Source: JAYPAN01 sp038123715 (GTDB taxonomy: Bacteria; Pseudomonadota; Alphaproteobacteria; RS24). Taken from it: DNA of 60,355 bases. The DNA is taken from contig JAYPAN010000010.1 of assembly GCA_038123715.1 (NCBI GenBank), positions 1-60,355 on the forward strand, written 5' to 3'. The notes beneath the pieces were generated by a model, which saw only the letters and a program-made list of their open reading frames with translations, searched no databases and was not told the origin of the DNA. Position numbers and translations under genes: made by a program. Below are positions 25,090 through 33,596 of this stretch, piece by piece. Positions within the stretch are counted from its first letter, which is position 1, and each line of letters begins with the position of its first letter.

Positions 25090-26058
25090 ATGGCACGCTT
25101 GGTCGGCACATTTTCATTTTTGGTGTTAGGGCTGCTTGTTGTCCTGCTGCTCAGCTCGTCCTTCCTGATTTCCTCCGACCTGCCGCGCGAGACAGTTGTC
25201 GAGAAATATCGCAATGATGCCTCGTTTTTCTTCACCCTGCCATCGGGGGCAACCGCCCATATTCGCGATGAAGGCAATCGTGACGGCCCGGCCATGTTTC
25301 TGCTGCACGGCTCCAATGCGTCGCTGCATAGCTGGGAGCCTTGGGTGGCGCAATTGGGCGACACTTACCGCATGATAAGTTTCGACCTGCCCGGCCACGG
25401 GTTAACCGGCCCAGTGCCGGATAATGATTATTCAGTCGAGGCGATGGCGCATTTCACTCGCGAAATTGCCGATATTATGAAGCTTGACCGCATTGTGCTG
25501 GCTGGTAACAGCATGGGCGGCGCAGTGGCGCTGCAATTTGCCCTGTCCAACCCAAACCGGACACGGGCGCTGGTTCTGGTATCGTCGGGCGGCATGGCGC
25601 GCAAGGCCGATGATGAAGCGGTCGGTGCGTTTCGGCTGACTTCTTCTGCGCTGCTGTTGTCGTTGATGCGCTATATCACCCCGCGTTTTATGATTGAGGA
25701 CACATTGCGCGCTGTGGTTGCCGATGCGGATAATTTTGTAACCGATGATATGGTTGACCGCTATTGGGAAATGCTGCGTATGACCGGCAATCGTGAGGCC
25801 AGCATTATCCGCTTTTCCAACCCGCCAAGCGGCACTAAAATCGAATCGCGGCTTGGTGAAATCACCGCGCCAACGCTGATTTTATGGGGCGCAGAAGACC
25901 GGCTCATCAAGCTGGAATATGGCGTGCGTATGCATGCGGCCATATTCAATTCGCAATTAATTGGCTATGCCAATATCGGCCATTTGGCGATGGAAGAAAG
26001 CCCCGAAAAAACCGCCGCCGATACACGCGCCTTTTTGCAGGACATTATTGACCCGTAA
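25090..26058 (+). CDS. Membrane-anchored alpha/beta hydrolase
   Basis: 322 residues with an N-terminal hydrophobic segment (FLVLGLLVVLLLSSSFLI) that should anchor or export the enzyme. The hydrolase core follows: FLLHGSNASLHSW, FDLPGHGLTGP, the nucleophile GNSMGG, the acid in LILWGAEDRLI and the catalytic His in NIGHLAMEESP. The substrate is unknown. It has a good AAAGGGAG site. It is convergent with the UbiK-like gene, 16 bp away. Confidence 0.9.
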   Translation: MARLVGTFSFLVLGLLVVLLLSSSFLISSDLPRETVVEKYRNDASFFFTLPSGATAHIRDEGNRDGPAMFLLHGSNASLHSWEPWVAQLGDTYRMISFDLPGHGLTGPVPDNDYSVEAMAHFTREIADIMKLDRIVLAGNSMGGAVALQFALSNPNRTRALVLVSSGGMARKADDEAVGAFRLTSSALLLSLMRYITPRFMIEDTLRAVVADADNFVTDDMVDRYWEMLRMTGNREASIIRFSNPPSGTKIESRLGEITAPTLILWGAEDRLIKLEYGVRMHAAIFNSQLIGYANIGHLAMEESPEKTAADTRAFLQDIIDP

Positions 26059-26074
26059 GGGACGCGCTGCGCCG

Positions 26075-26335
26075 CTATTTGGCCGTTTTGTCGAGCTTGG
26101 CTTTGAGCGCGTCAAGCTCGGCACGCAGGGCTTCATTTTCGACCCGCGCCGCCGCCGCCATCTCTCGCACCGCTTCAAACTCTTCGCGCGAGACCAGCGC
26201 CGCCTCATTCAAAAAAGCGTCAAACCGGGCGCGCAAAGCCTGTTCGACTTCTTCGCGTGCGCCCTGCGCCGCTATGCCCAGACCGGTTGCCAATCCGGCA
26301 AAATCGTCCAGAAATTTGGTTTTCATATCCTTCAT
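26075..26335 (-). CDS. ubiK: Accessory factor UbiK family (BMFP domain) protein
   Basis: 86 residues of the BMFP/UbiK type: an amphipathic N-terminal helix (FLDDFAGLATGLG), then a long coiled coil (REEFEAVREMAAAARVENEALRAELDALKAKL). In gamma- and alphaproteobacteria such proteins support ubiquinone synthesis, binding lipids and partner UbiJ; the alphaproteobacterial members were first described as BMFP proteins. The exact start could be the first or the fourth codon. It is divergent from lgt with 70 bp between starts. Confidence 0.85.
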   Translation of the reverse strand: MKDMKTKFLDDFAGLATGLGIAAQGAREEVEQALRARFDAFLNEAALVSREEFEAVREMAAAARVENEALRAELDALKAKLDKTAK

Positions 26336-26405
26336 GGCCGCACAGTGCGACCAGTTATGTTATATTGCAAGCGAATTTTAGCCCAGACTTTGCCCGGAGC
26401 CAGCC

Positions 26406-27212
26406 ATGCCCTTTCCCGATATTGACCCGGTGATATTCCAAATCGGGCCATTTGCGCTGCGCTGGTATGCGCTGGCCTATATTGCCGGGTTGCTGCTTGG
26501 CTGGCGCTATGTCGTGCTGCTGGCCACGCGCACCACAATATGGCCGAAACAAGCACCGGCCAGTGAGGTGCAGATTGATGATTTGCTGCTCTGGGTGACG
26601 CTGGGTGTCGTTCTCGGCGGGCGGCTCGGCTATGTCAGCTTTTACAACACTGCCTATTATGCCGCCAATCCGAGCGACATTATTGCTGTCTGGCAGGGCG
26701 GCATGTCCTTTCACGGTGGCCTGCTTGGCGTTATTGTGACGGTGATTTTATATGCCCGCCGCCATGCTATTGCGCTGTTTTCGCTTGGTGACATGATTGC
26801 CGCCGCCGTGCCGATTGGCCTGTTTTTCGGTCGGCTGGCGAATTTTATCAATAGCGAATTATGGGGGCGCACAACCAATGTCGCTTGGGGGGTGATATTC
26901 CCCAATGGCGGGCCATTGCCGCGCCATCCAAGCCAGCTTTATGAAGCCGCGCTTGAAGGTCTTTTCCTGTTTGCCTTGCTGAGTTTTATGGTCTGGCGCA
27001 AGCAGGCCTTGGCGCGACCCGGTTTGGTGACCGGCGTGTTTCTGAGTGGTTACGGGCTGGCACGCATATTGGTGGAATTGGTGCGCGAACCTGACGCCCA
27101 TCTCGGCTTTGTGAGTTTCGGTCTGACGATGGGGCAAATCCTGTCCCTGCCCATGCTGCTGGTCGGGCTGGGCTTTATTTTCTTTGCGCTGAAAAACCCC
27201 GTCGCCAAATGA
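26406..27212 (+). CDS. lgt: Phosphatidylglycerol--prolipoprotein diacylglyceryl transferase
   Basis: An inner-membrane enzyme that attaches diacylglycerol to the lipobox Cys of lipoproteins. The 268-residue protein has about seven membrane segments and the family signatures GGRLGYVSFYN, SFHGGLLGV and FGRLANFINSELWGR, then HPSQLYEAALEG and RPGLVTG. A GGAG site precedes the ATG. It overlaps the MidA-like gene by 4 bp, starting the chain lgt-midA-pgeF in which each pair overlaps as ATGA. Confidence 0.96.
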   Translation: MPFPDIDPVIFQIGPFALRWYALAYIAGLLLGWRYVVLLATRTTIWPKQAPASEVQIDDLLLWVTLGVVLGGRLGYVSFYNTAYYAANPSDIIAVWQGGMSFHGGLLGVIVTVILYARRHAIALFSLGDMIAAAVPIGLFFGRLANFINSELWGRTTNVAWGVIFPNGGPLPRHPSQLYEAALEGLFLFALLSFMVWRKQALARPGLVTGVFLSGYGLARILVELVREPDAHLGFVSFGLTMGQILSLPMLLVGLGFIFFALKNPVAK

Positions 27213-28303
27213 CAGCTCTGAAAACCATTCTGTTGGATGAAATTGACCGCAACGGGCCGATGGCCTTGGCCGATTATATGGCGCGCGCGCTGGGCGATGC
27301 CACCCATGGCTATTACATGCAGCGCCAGCCTTTTGGCATGGCGCAAGAACATGGCGGTGATTTCATTACCGCGCCGGAAGTCAGCCAGATGTTTGGCGAG
27401 TTGCTTGGCGCTTGGTGCGCCGATTTATGGCAGCGCGCTGGCTGCCCTGCCCCTTTTGCGCTGGTCGAGCTTGGCCCCGGGCGCGGCACGCTGATGGCCG
27501 ATGCGATGCGCGCCGCCGCGCACGCAAAAGGCTTTGCCGACGCCGCGCAAGTGCATTTTGTCGAAACCAGCCCAAGATTGCGCCTCTTGCAGCAACAGGC
27601 CATTCCCCACGCGCAATGGCATGACAGCCTGACCAGCTTGCCGGCCTTGCCAAGCATTGTGCTGGCAAATGAGTTTTTCGACGCCCTGCCAATCGCCCAA
27701 TATCGTCGCCTTGCCGAAGGCTGGGAAACAATCGCCATTGCCGCCAATAGGGACAAAACCGGTCTGGTATTCACCAAGGGCAAGACAGTCAGCAATCCGT
27801 TTTCGCCAACACAGGCCGGTTTGCTGCCCGAACAGATTGAGATTGGCGATATTGTCGAAGTTTCGTCGGTGGTGGAGGCTGTTATGTCAGAGATTAGCGC
27901 GCACATTGGGCGTCATGGCGGCGCGCTTCTGGCGGTTGATTATGGCTATGCACAGCCGCGCATGGGTGACAGTTTTCAAGCGCTGAAACATCACAAGCCG
28001 GTTGACCCGCTGGCTGAACCGGGGCTGGCTGATTTGACAGCGCATGTCAATTTCGCCCTGCTGCGCAGGCTGGCCGGTGAACATGGTCTCACCGCGCCGC
28101 CAGTGACTACGCAAGGCGTGTTTTTGCGCCATCTCGGCCTTGATATGCGCTGCGCTGCGCTGGTTGAGGCCAGCCCACCCCATAAACAACGCATATTGGG
28201 CGAGCGCGACCGGCTGGCTGGCGACGACCAGATGGGGCTGTTGTTCAAAGTGCTGGGCGCGGCGCATGGCGATTGGCCGGAATTGGCGGGGTTTGCCCCA
28301 TGA
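27209..28303 (+). CDS. MidA/NDUFAF7-like SAM-dependent methyltransferase (DUF185)
   Basis: 364 residues with the DUF185 layout: a family N-terminus (MALADYMARALGDATHGYYM), DFITAPEVSQMFGELLGAW, the SAM motif LVELGPGRGTLMADAMRA, and ANEFFDALPI. The human relative NDUFAF7 dimethylates an arginine of a complex I subunit during assembly. In alphaproteobacteria this gene commonly sits between lgt and pgeF, as here. Target methylation in bacteria is inferred from the mitochondrial protein. Confidence 0.9.
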   Translation: MTALKTILLDEIDRNGPMALADYMARALGDATHGYYMQRQPFGMAQEHGGDFITAPEVSQMFGELLGAWCADLWQRAGCPAPFALVELGPGRGTLMADAMRAAAHAKGFADAAQVHFVETSPRLRLLQQQAIPHAQWHDSLTSLPALPSIVLANEFFDALPIAQYRRLAEGWETIAIAANRDKTGLVFTKGKTVSNPFSPTQAGLLPEQIEIGDIVEVSSVVEAVMSEISAHIGRHGGALLAVDYGYAQPRMGDSFQALKHHKPVDPLAEPGLADLTAHVNFALLRRLAGEHGLTAPPVTTQGVFLRHLGLDMRCAALVEASPPHKQRILGERDRLAGDDQMGLLFKVLGAAHGDWPELAGFAP

Positions 28304-29079
28304 CGCCCTTATCGCCATTGACACATAATGCCCTGACCCAAAACGAATTGGGTGTGACGCATGGGTTTTTCACCCGCCAAGGTGGCGTGTCGCAAGGGAT
28401 TTATGCCGGGCTGAATGTCGGCTATGGCTCGGCCGATGCGCGTGAAAATATCGAGGCCAATCGGGCGCACATAAAACAATGGCTGGATGTCACGCATCTG
28501 GCCACGGTTAACCAGACCCACAGTGCCGATTGCGTTTTTATTGGCAGCGAAGCCGAGGCAGCGGCGGCGCGCGAACAATGCGCCGATGCGCTGATAACCG
28601 ACCGGCGCGGCATTGCGCTGGCTGTGTTGACCGCCGATTGCGCGCCGATATTGATGGCCGACCGGCACTCCGGTCTGGTGGCCGCGATTCATGCCGGTTG
28701 GCGCGGGGCGCAAAGCGGGGTTGTTGAAACAACGCTCGACATGATGCAAAGCCGGGGCGCAAGGCCGGAGACGATGATTGCTGTTATCGGCCCGACCATA
28801 TCGCCACAAGCTTATGAGGTCGGTGCGGAATTCGTCGCCACTTTCGCCCACAGCCATGAGGATAGCGACCGGTTTTTCGCCCCTGCCCAACGCGCAGGCC
28901 ACGCTATATTTGACCTGCCCGGTTTTATTTTGGCGCGCCTCGCCCATGCCGGTGTGACGGCGCATAATATGGCGCGCTGCACCTATGGTGAGGCCGATAT
29001 GTTTTTCTCACACCGGCGTAACACACATGAGGGGCTTGCCGATTACGGGCGGCAATTATCAGCAATTTGCCTGCGCTGA
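28300..29079 (+). CDS. pgeF: Peptidoglycan editing factor PgeF (multicopper polyphenol oxidase-like, laccase domain)
   Basis: A 259-residue member of the YfiH/PgeF family, which removes wrongly built peptidoglycan precursors carrying serine. The core is THGFFTRQGGVSQGIYAGLNVG, the metal region is NQTHSADC, LTADCAPILMAD and IHAGWRGAQSG, and the end has CTYGEADMFFSHRR. Starting at MTPLSPL gives an ATGA overlap with the methyltransferase gene and is preferred over an in-frame start nine codons upstream. prs follows 114 bp later. Confidence 0.93.
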   Translation: MTPLSPLTHNALTQNELGVTHGFFTRQGGVSQGIYAGLNVGYGSADARENIEANRAHIKQWLDVTHLATVNQTHSADCVFIGSEAEAAAAREQCADALITDRRGIALAVLTADCAPILMADRHSGLVAAIHAGWRGAQSGVVETTLDMMQSRGARPETMIAVIGPTISPQAYEVGAEFVATFAHSHEDSDRFFAPAQRAGHAIFDLPGFILARLAHAGVTAHNMARCTYGEADMFFSHRRNTHEGLADYGRQLSAICLR

Positions 29080-29193
29080 AACTGAAGCTGATGATTGGTC
29101 GGAACCGGCAAAACAGGGGAAAACCGAAACTATAAATTGCGGCTTTGTGAAGGCTTTGTTACAAACATTGAAAGCGAGTCAGGAGGCGTCCAG

Positions 29194-30126
29194 ATGAAGA
29201 TTATTTCCGGTAACAGTAACCTGCCTCTGGCCGAAGCCATCAGCGCCTATCTGGAAATCCCGCTGGCAAAATGCGATGTGCGCCGCTTTGCCGATAATGA
29301 GATTTTTGTCGAAATTCAGGAAAATATGCGCGGCGAGGATGTCTTTGTCATCCAGTCCACTTCATATCCGTCAAATGACCATTTGATGGAGTTGCTTATC
29401 ATGATTGATGCGTTGCGGCGTGCCTCGGCGCGGCGTATAACCGCCGTTTTGCCCTATTTCGGCTATGCGCGGCAAGACCGCAAGCCGGGGCCGCGTACGC
29501 CGATTTCGGCCAAGCTGGTGGCCAATCTGATTGTCGCTTCGGGTGCTGACCGGGTGCTGACGCTCGACCTGCATGCCGGTCAAATACAGGGCTTTTTCGA
29601 CATTCCGACCGATAATCTATACGCCGCACCTGTCTTTGTTGACGATATCAGACAACGCTTTAACGGGGCGGAACTGATGGTCGTCTCACCCGATGTCGGC
29701 GGCGTGGTTCGCACACGCGCCTTGGGCAATCGTATCGGCGCAGATTTGGCGATTGTCGATAAACGCCGCCCGCGCGCCGGTGAAAGCGAAGTGATGAACA
29801 TTATCGGCGATGTGTCGGGTCGCGCCTGCCTGCTGGTCGATGATATTGTCGATAGTGCGGGAACCTTGTGCAATGCCGCCGCCGCGCTGAAACAGGCCGG
29901 GGCGGTCAGCGTATCAGCCTATGTCAGCCACGGCGTATTGTCGGGTCAAGCGGTCGAGCGCGTCAATGCCTCCGAGCTTGAGAAATTGCTGATAACGGAC
30001 ACGATACAGCCGACACAGGCGATACTCGACTCTGACAAGTTTGACATTATCACCATTGCACCGCTGATTGGCGAAGCCATGCAGCGCACGTCACATGAAC
30101 ATTCGGTTTCCAGCCTTTTCGATTGA
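29194..30126 (+). CDS. prs: Ribose-phosphate pyrophosphokinase
   Basis: Makes PRPP from ribose 5-phosphate and ATP. The 310-residue protein has the class I layout: KIISGNSNLPLAEAI, RFADNEIFVEI, YFGYARQDRKPGPRTPISAK (ATP-binding loop), DLHAGQIQGFFDIPTDNL, and the PRPP-binding loop LLVDDIVDSAGT. AGGAGG lies 8 nt before the ATG. A 114-bp space with a TATAAA box separates it from pgeF, so it may have its own promoter. PRPP feeds nucleotide, histidine (hisI here) and NAD synthesis. Confidence 0.97.
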   Translation: MKIISGNSNLPLAEAISAYLEIPLAKCDVRRFADNEIFVEIQENMRGEDVFVIQSTSYPSNDHLMELLIMIDALRRASARRITAVLPYFGYARQDRKPGPRTPISAKLVANLIVASGADRVLTLDLHAGQIQGFFDIPTDNLYAAPVFVDDIRQRFNGAELMVVSPDVGGVVRTRALGNRIGADLAIVDKRRPRAGESEVMNIIGDVSGRACLLVDDIVDSAGTLCNAAAALKQAGAVSVSAYVSHGVLSGQAVERVNASELEKLLITDTIQPTQAILDSDKFDIITIAPLIGEAMQRTSHEHSVSSLFD

Positions 30127-30147
30127 TATTTTTCTCCGGCTTTCGGC

Positions 30148-30176
30148 TTGATAATTGGCGGTTTGACCGCTATAAC
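30148..30176 (+). promoter_or_regulatory. Sigma-70 promoter for rplY
   Basis: TTGATA (5 of 6) and TATAAC (5 of 6) are exactly 17 bp apart, the best housekeeping promoter I found in the window. Transcription would begin near 30183 and give a leader of about 80 nt. Confidence 0.65.
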
Positions 30177-30188
30177 CCGCCCACCTGT

Positions 30189-30217
30189 CCGGCTTTGCAC
30201 CCCTGGAGGAAAGCCGG
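30189..30217 (+). promoter_or_regulatory. Leader hairpin of rplY
   Basis: CCGGCTTT (30189-30196) pairs fully with AAAGCCGG (30210-30217) around a 13-nt loop. It lies at the 5' end of the predicted transcript and has no T-tract after it, so it is not a terminator. Ribosomal-protein leaders often bind their own product; here that is only a guess. Confidence 0.5.
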
Positions 30218-30264
30218 TTGGACCGTCTCGACATGGGTCGTTGCGGGAATTATAGGAGAGAAGA

Positions 30265-30915
30265 ATGTCTGATATTCTGACTATCACCGCTGAAAAGCGG
30301 GAACGGGCCGGTAAGGGGATCGCTCGTGCATTGCGTCGCGAGGGTCGTGTGCCTGCTGTTATTTATGGTGACAGCAAGGAATCCGAAGGGATTTCCATGC
30401 ACAGAAACGAGTTCACCAAATTGTTCAATACTGGCAGATTGATGTCCACTTTGCTGGATGTTGATATTGACGGCAAAAAACACCGCGTGATTACCCGCGA
30501 TGTGCAAGTCCACCCTGTAACGGATATTGTGCTGCATGCCGATTTTCTGCGGCTTGGCAAAGGTGCGAAAATCTCCGTTGAAGTGCCGGTCAGCTTCCTC
30601 AATGAAGAAACTTGCCCCGGCCTGAAAGTCGGCGGCGTGTTGAATGTGGTGCGCTATACGGTGGAGCTGAACTGCCCCGCCGACAATATACCCGCATCAA
30701 TTGAGCTTGATTTGGCCGAGGCGGAAATGAATGACAGCCTGCATATTTCGCAAGTTGCGCTGCCGGACGGCGTGACACCGGTCATTGATGACCGCGACTT
30801 CACCATTGCCACCATTGCCGCACCTGCCGGCCTCAAGAGCGAAGCGGCTGATGCCGATGAGGACGAAGAAGGCGAAGGCGAAGAAGGCGGCGAAGAAGAG
30901 GCCACGGAAGAATAA
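30265..30915 (+). CDS. rplY: 50S ribosomal protein L25/general stress protein Ctc
   Basis: The 216-residue long (Ctc) form of bL25: an N-terminal 5S-rRNA-binding domain (ERAGKGIARALRREGRVPAVIYG), a TL5-type C-terminal domain (LRLGKGAKISVEVPVSFLNEETCPGL), and a very acidic tail of about 25 residues rich in Glu and Asp. AGGAGAG precedes the ATG. pth and ychF follow at 80 bp and with a 1-bp overlap, a common rplY-pth-ychF order. Confidence 0.95.
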   Translation: MSDILTITAEKRERAGKGIARALRREGRVPAVIYGDSKESEGISMHRNEFTKLFNTGRLMSTLLDVDIDGKKHRVITRDVQVHPVTDIVLHADFLRLGKGAKISVEVPVSFLNEETCPGLKVGGVLNVVRYTVELNCPADNIPASIELDLAEAEMNDSLHISQVALPDGVTPVIDDRDFTIATIAAPAGLKSEAADADEDEEGEGEEGGEEEATEE

Positions 30916-30995
30916 GCCGGGCTTTTGCCGGTTATCTTCCCTGCCTGTCGGCCTAACGGCAAGCAGCCTTGAACAGCAGCGAAAGGGAACAGGCC

Positions 30996-31616
30996 ATGCA
31001 GCTTTTTGTCGGCCTTGGCAACCCGGAGCAGAAGCAAGCCGGTCACCGGCATAATATCGGTTTTATGCTGATTGACCGGCTGGCGGCTGATTACGATTTT
31101 GCGCCTTTTCGTGAAAAATATCATGGCCTGATGGCTGAGGGTCAAATCGGCACACAAAAAGTGCTGCTGCTCAAACCGCAAACCTTTATGAACCGTTCCG
31201 GCATCAGCTTGGCGGAAGCGGCGGGGTTTTTCAAACTCACCGGCGCGCAGATTGTCGTATTTTATGATGAGCTGGATTTGCCGCCCGGCAAGCTGCGTAT
31301 GCGCGATGCCTCAAATGGCAGCATGGCCGGTCATAATGGCCTGCGCTCCATTAAGGCGCATTGGGGGACAGCCTTCCGCCGCGCACGGCTCGGCATTGGC
31401 CATCCCGGCCATAAAACCCGCGTGACCGGTCATGTGCTTGGTGATTTCAGCAAGCAGGACGCGCTCTGGCTAACGCCCTTTCTGACGGCACTGAGCCGCC
31501 ATGCGCCGCTTTTATGCGACGGGGCGGATGCCACTTATCAAAACCGCGTGCATGAAGATATGCGCGCCGCCTTGCCGGAACCGGCCGCGCCTGCGCCAAA
31601 TGAGGAGACGCAATAA
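30996..31616 (+). CDS. pth: Peptidyl-tRNA hydrolase
   Basis: Releases tRNA from prematurely dropped peptidyl-tRNA. 206 residues with the family residues in FVGLGNPEQKQAGHRHNIGF (Asn and catalytic His), FMNRSGI, VFYDELDLPPGKLRMR (catalytic Asp) and GSMAGHNGLRSI. The start MQLFVGL is chosen over an in-frame site 9 codons upstream because similarity begins there and AAGGGAA lies 8 nt before. Its TAA overlaps the ATG of ychF by one base. Confidence 0.96.
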   Translation: MQLFVGLGNPEQKQAGHRHNIGFMLIDRLAADYDFAPFREKYHGLMAEGQIGTQKVLLLKPQTFMNRSGISLAEAAGFFKLTGAQIVVFYDELDLPPGKLRMRDASNGSMAGHNGLRSIKAHWGTAFRRARLGIGHPGHKTRVTGHVLGDFSKQDALWLTPFLTALSRHAPLLCDGADATYQNRVHEDMRAALPEPAAPAPNEETQ

Positions 31617-32713
31617 TGGGATTTCGATGTGGCATTGTCGGCCTGCCCAATGTCGGCAAATCTACCCTGTTCAATGCGCTGACCAAAACCGCCAGCGCGC
31701 AAGCGGCCAATTTTCCGTTCTGCACGATTGAGCCGAATGTCGGCGATGTCGCCGTGCCGGATGCCCGCCTTGACAGCCTCGCCGATATTGCCGGTTCCGC
31801 CCAGCGCATCCCTGCCCGTCTGAACTTTGTTGATATTGCCGGGCTGGTGCGCGGCGCGTCCAAGGGCGAGGGATTGGGCAATCAGTTTCTCGCCAATATC
31901 CGAGAAGTTGATGCGATTGCCCATGTGCTGCGCTGTTTTGAAGATGGCGATATCACCCATGTTGAAGGCCGCGTTGACCCGCTGGCCGATGCCGATGTGG
32001 TGGAAACCGAACTGATGCTGGCCGATTTGGAAAGCCTTGAAAAACGCGAAGTCAGCTTACGCAAAAAAGCGACCACCAAAGACAAGGCCGCGATTGATGA
32101 ATTGGAATTGGTTGAATTGGCACTGGCCGAATTGCGCGAAGGCCGACCGGCGCGCAAGGCCGACATACCCAAAGGCCGCGAACGCGACTTCAAAAACCTG
32201 CAATTGATTACCGCCAAGCCGGTGATTTATGTCTGCAATGTTGAGGAAGACAGCGCTGCGGACGGCAATGCGCTGGCAGCCAAAGTGGCCGAAAAAGCGG
32301 CCGCCGAAAGCGCCGAAGCCGTAGTGATTTCGGCTCGAATTGAAGAAGAACTGGCGCAGCTCGACGATGATGAGCGCGGCGAATATCTCGAAACATTGGG
32401 ACTGGCTGAGCCGGGGCTGAACCGGCTGATACGGCGCGGCTATGCCCTGCTTGACCTGATAACCTATTTCACCGCCGGGCCGAAGGAATCGCGTGCTTGG
32501 ACGATAAGGCGCGGCACGCCAGCCCCGCAGGCGGCAGGTGTTATCCATACTGATTTTGAGCGCGGCTTTATCAAGGCCGAAACCATTGCCTTTGACGATT
32601 ACACAACAAATAATGGCGAACAGGGCGCGCGCGATGCCGGTCGCCTGCGCCAGGAAGGCAAGGATTATGTCGTGCAGGATGGCGATGTCATGCTGTTCCG
32701 GTTTAATGTTTGA
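31616..32713 (+). CDS. ychF: Redox-regulated ATPase YchF (OLA1 family)
   Basis: 365 residues with the Obg-type G domain: G1 GLPNVGKSTLFNA, G3 DIAGLVRGASKGEGLGNQFL, and the NxxE variant (CNVEED) in place of NKxD, which explains the ATP preference of YchF. A coiled-coil segment (LESLEKREVSLRKKA) and a C-terminal TGS domain with AWTIRRGTPAPQAAGVIHTDFERGFIKAE follow. Family members bind ribosomes and influence translation and stress response. It closes the rplY-pth-ychF run and is followed by a bidirectional terminator. Confidence 0.96.
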   Translation: MGFRCGIVGLPNVGKSTLFNALTKTASAQAANFPFCTIEPNVGDVAVPDARLDSLADIAGSAQRIPARLNFVDIAGLVRGASKGEGLGNQFLANIREVDAIAHVLRCFEDGDITHVEGRVDPLADADVVETELMLADLESLEKREVSLRKKATTKDKAAIDELELVELALAELREGRPARKADIPKGRERDFKNLQLITAKPVIYVCNVEEDSAADGNALAAKVAEKAAAESAEAVVISARIEEELAQLDDDERGEYLETLGLAEPGLNRLIRRGYALLDLITYFTAGPKESRAWTIRRGTPAPQAAGVIHTDFERGFIKAETIAFDDYTTNNGEQGARDAGRLRQEGKDYVVQDGDVMLFRFNV

Positions 32714-32731
32714 ACCTGGGCCATTACCCAT

Positions 32732-32766
32732 AAAAAAAACCCCGCCAAAAGGCGGGATTTGATTTT
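32732..32766. terminator. Bidirectional intrinsic terminator between ychF and petC
   Basis: CCCGCC (32741-32746) and GGCGGG (32751-32756) form a 6-bp GC stem with an AAAA loop. An 8-A run stands just before it, which becomes U8 on the minus-strand transcript, so it ends petABC strongly; the plus-strand tail (ATTTGATTTT) is weaker but fits the end of ychF. Confidence 0.85.
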
Positions 32767-32780
32767 ATTGAACTGCCAAT

Positions 32781-33578
32781 CTAGTGCAAGTCAGACCAGA
32801 TTTTACGCATTGAGAAGAACATCAGCGCAGCGAAAATGCTCAGATAGACAAGCACCATAAAGCCGGTGCGCTTGCGCGCTTCCAACTCAGGTTCAGCCGC
32901 CCAATTGAGGAAATGCGTCACATCCAGTGACATTTGCTCAACCGTGGCCGGCGTGCCGTCACTATATTCCAGCAAATCATCCATCAAAGGCACGGGCATG
33001 GCAATTTTGCCGCCGGCCATATAGGGGTTGTAATACAGGCCGGGGCGCAATTCAACGCCGTCCGGCGGGTCTTGATAGCCGGTCAGCAGAGCGTGAATAT
33101 AATCCGGCCCGCCGGAACGCGCTTTGGTGATGAGTGACAAATCGGGCGGATAAGCGCCACCATTGGCGGCGCGCGCCGCATTGTCATTCGGGTAAGGCGC
33201 AACGAATTTGTCTTTCGGCAAAGCCGGACGCTCAAACATGTCGCCGTAATCATCCGGCCCGTCTTCGACCATATAGGCGGCGGCCAATGCCTTGACCTCA
33301 GCTTCGGAAAACTCCGGCCCACCGGGCTGTGCAAGGTTGCGGAAAGCGACATAATCCATGCCATGACAGGCGGCGCACACTTCCGTATAGACCTGATAGC
33401 CGCGCCGCAACGCATCACGGTCATAAGTGCCGAATAGACCGGCAAAGCTCCAGTCAATTGCTGCCGGTTGCTTGGCATCGCCTGCCGCCTGCACACCGGT
33501 CATCCCCGCTGCGAGACCCAGCGTCAAAGTCACTATCAGCGACAATGCCAGTTTCAATGACTTGATGTTCATTGCCAT
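32781..33578 (-). CDS. petC: Cytochrome c1 of the bc1 complex
   Basis: 265 residues: a Sec signal (LKLALSLIVTLTLGLAAGMTGVQAA), a c-type heme site C68-A-A-C71-H72, the axial-ligand region around PYMAGGKIAMPVPL, and a C-terminal anchor (GFMVLVYLSIFAALMFF). It passes electrons from the Rieske protein to cytochrome c in the periplasm. It is the last gene of petA-petB-petC, 18 bp after petB, and is followed by a terminator. Confidence 0.95.
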   Translation of the reverse strand: MAMNIKSLKLALSLIVTLTLGLAAGMTGVQAAGDAKQPAAIDWSFAGLFGTYDRDALRRGYQVYTEVCAACHGMDYVAFRNLAQPGGPEFSEAEVKALAAAYMVEDGPDDYGDMFERPALPKDKFVAPYPNDNAARAANGGAYPPDLSLITKARSGGPDYIHALLTGYQDPPDGVELRPGLYYNPYMAGGKIAMPVPLMDDLLEYSDGTPATVEQMSLDVTHFLNWAAEPELEARKRTGFMVLVYLSIFAALMFFSMRKIWSDLH

Positions 33579-33596
33579 TTATCTCCTCATGCGCCG

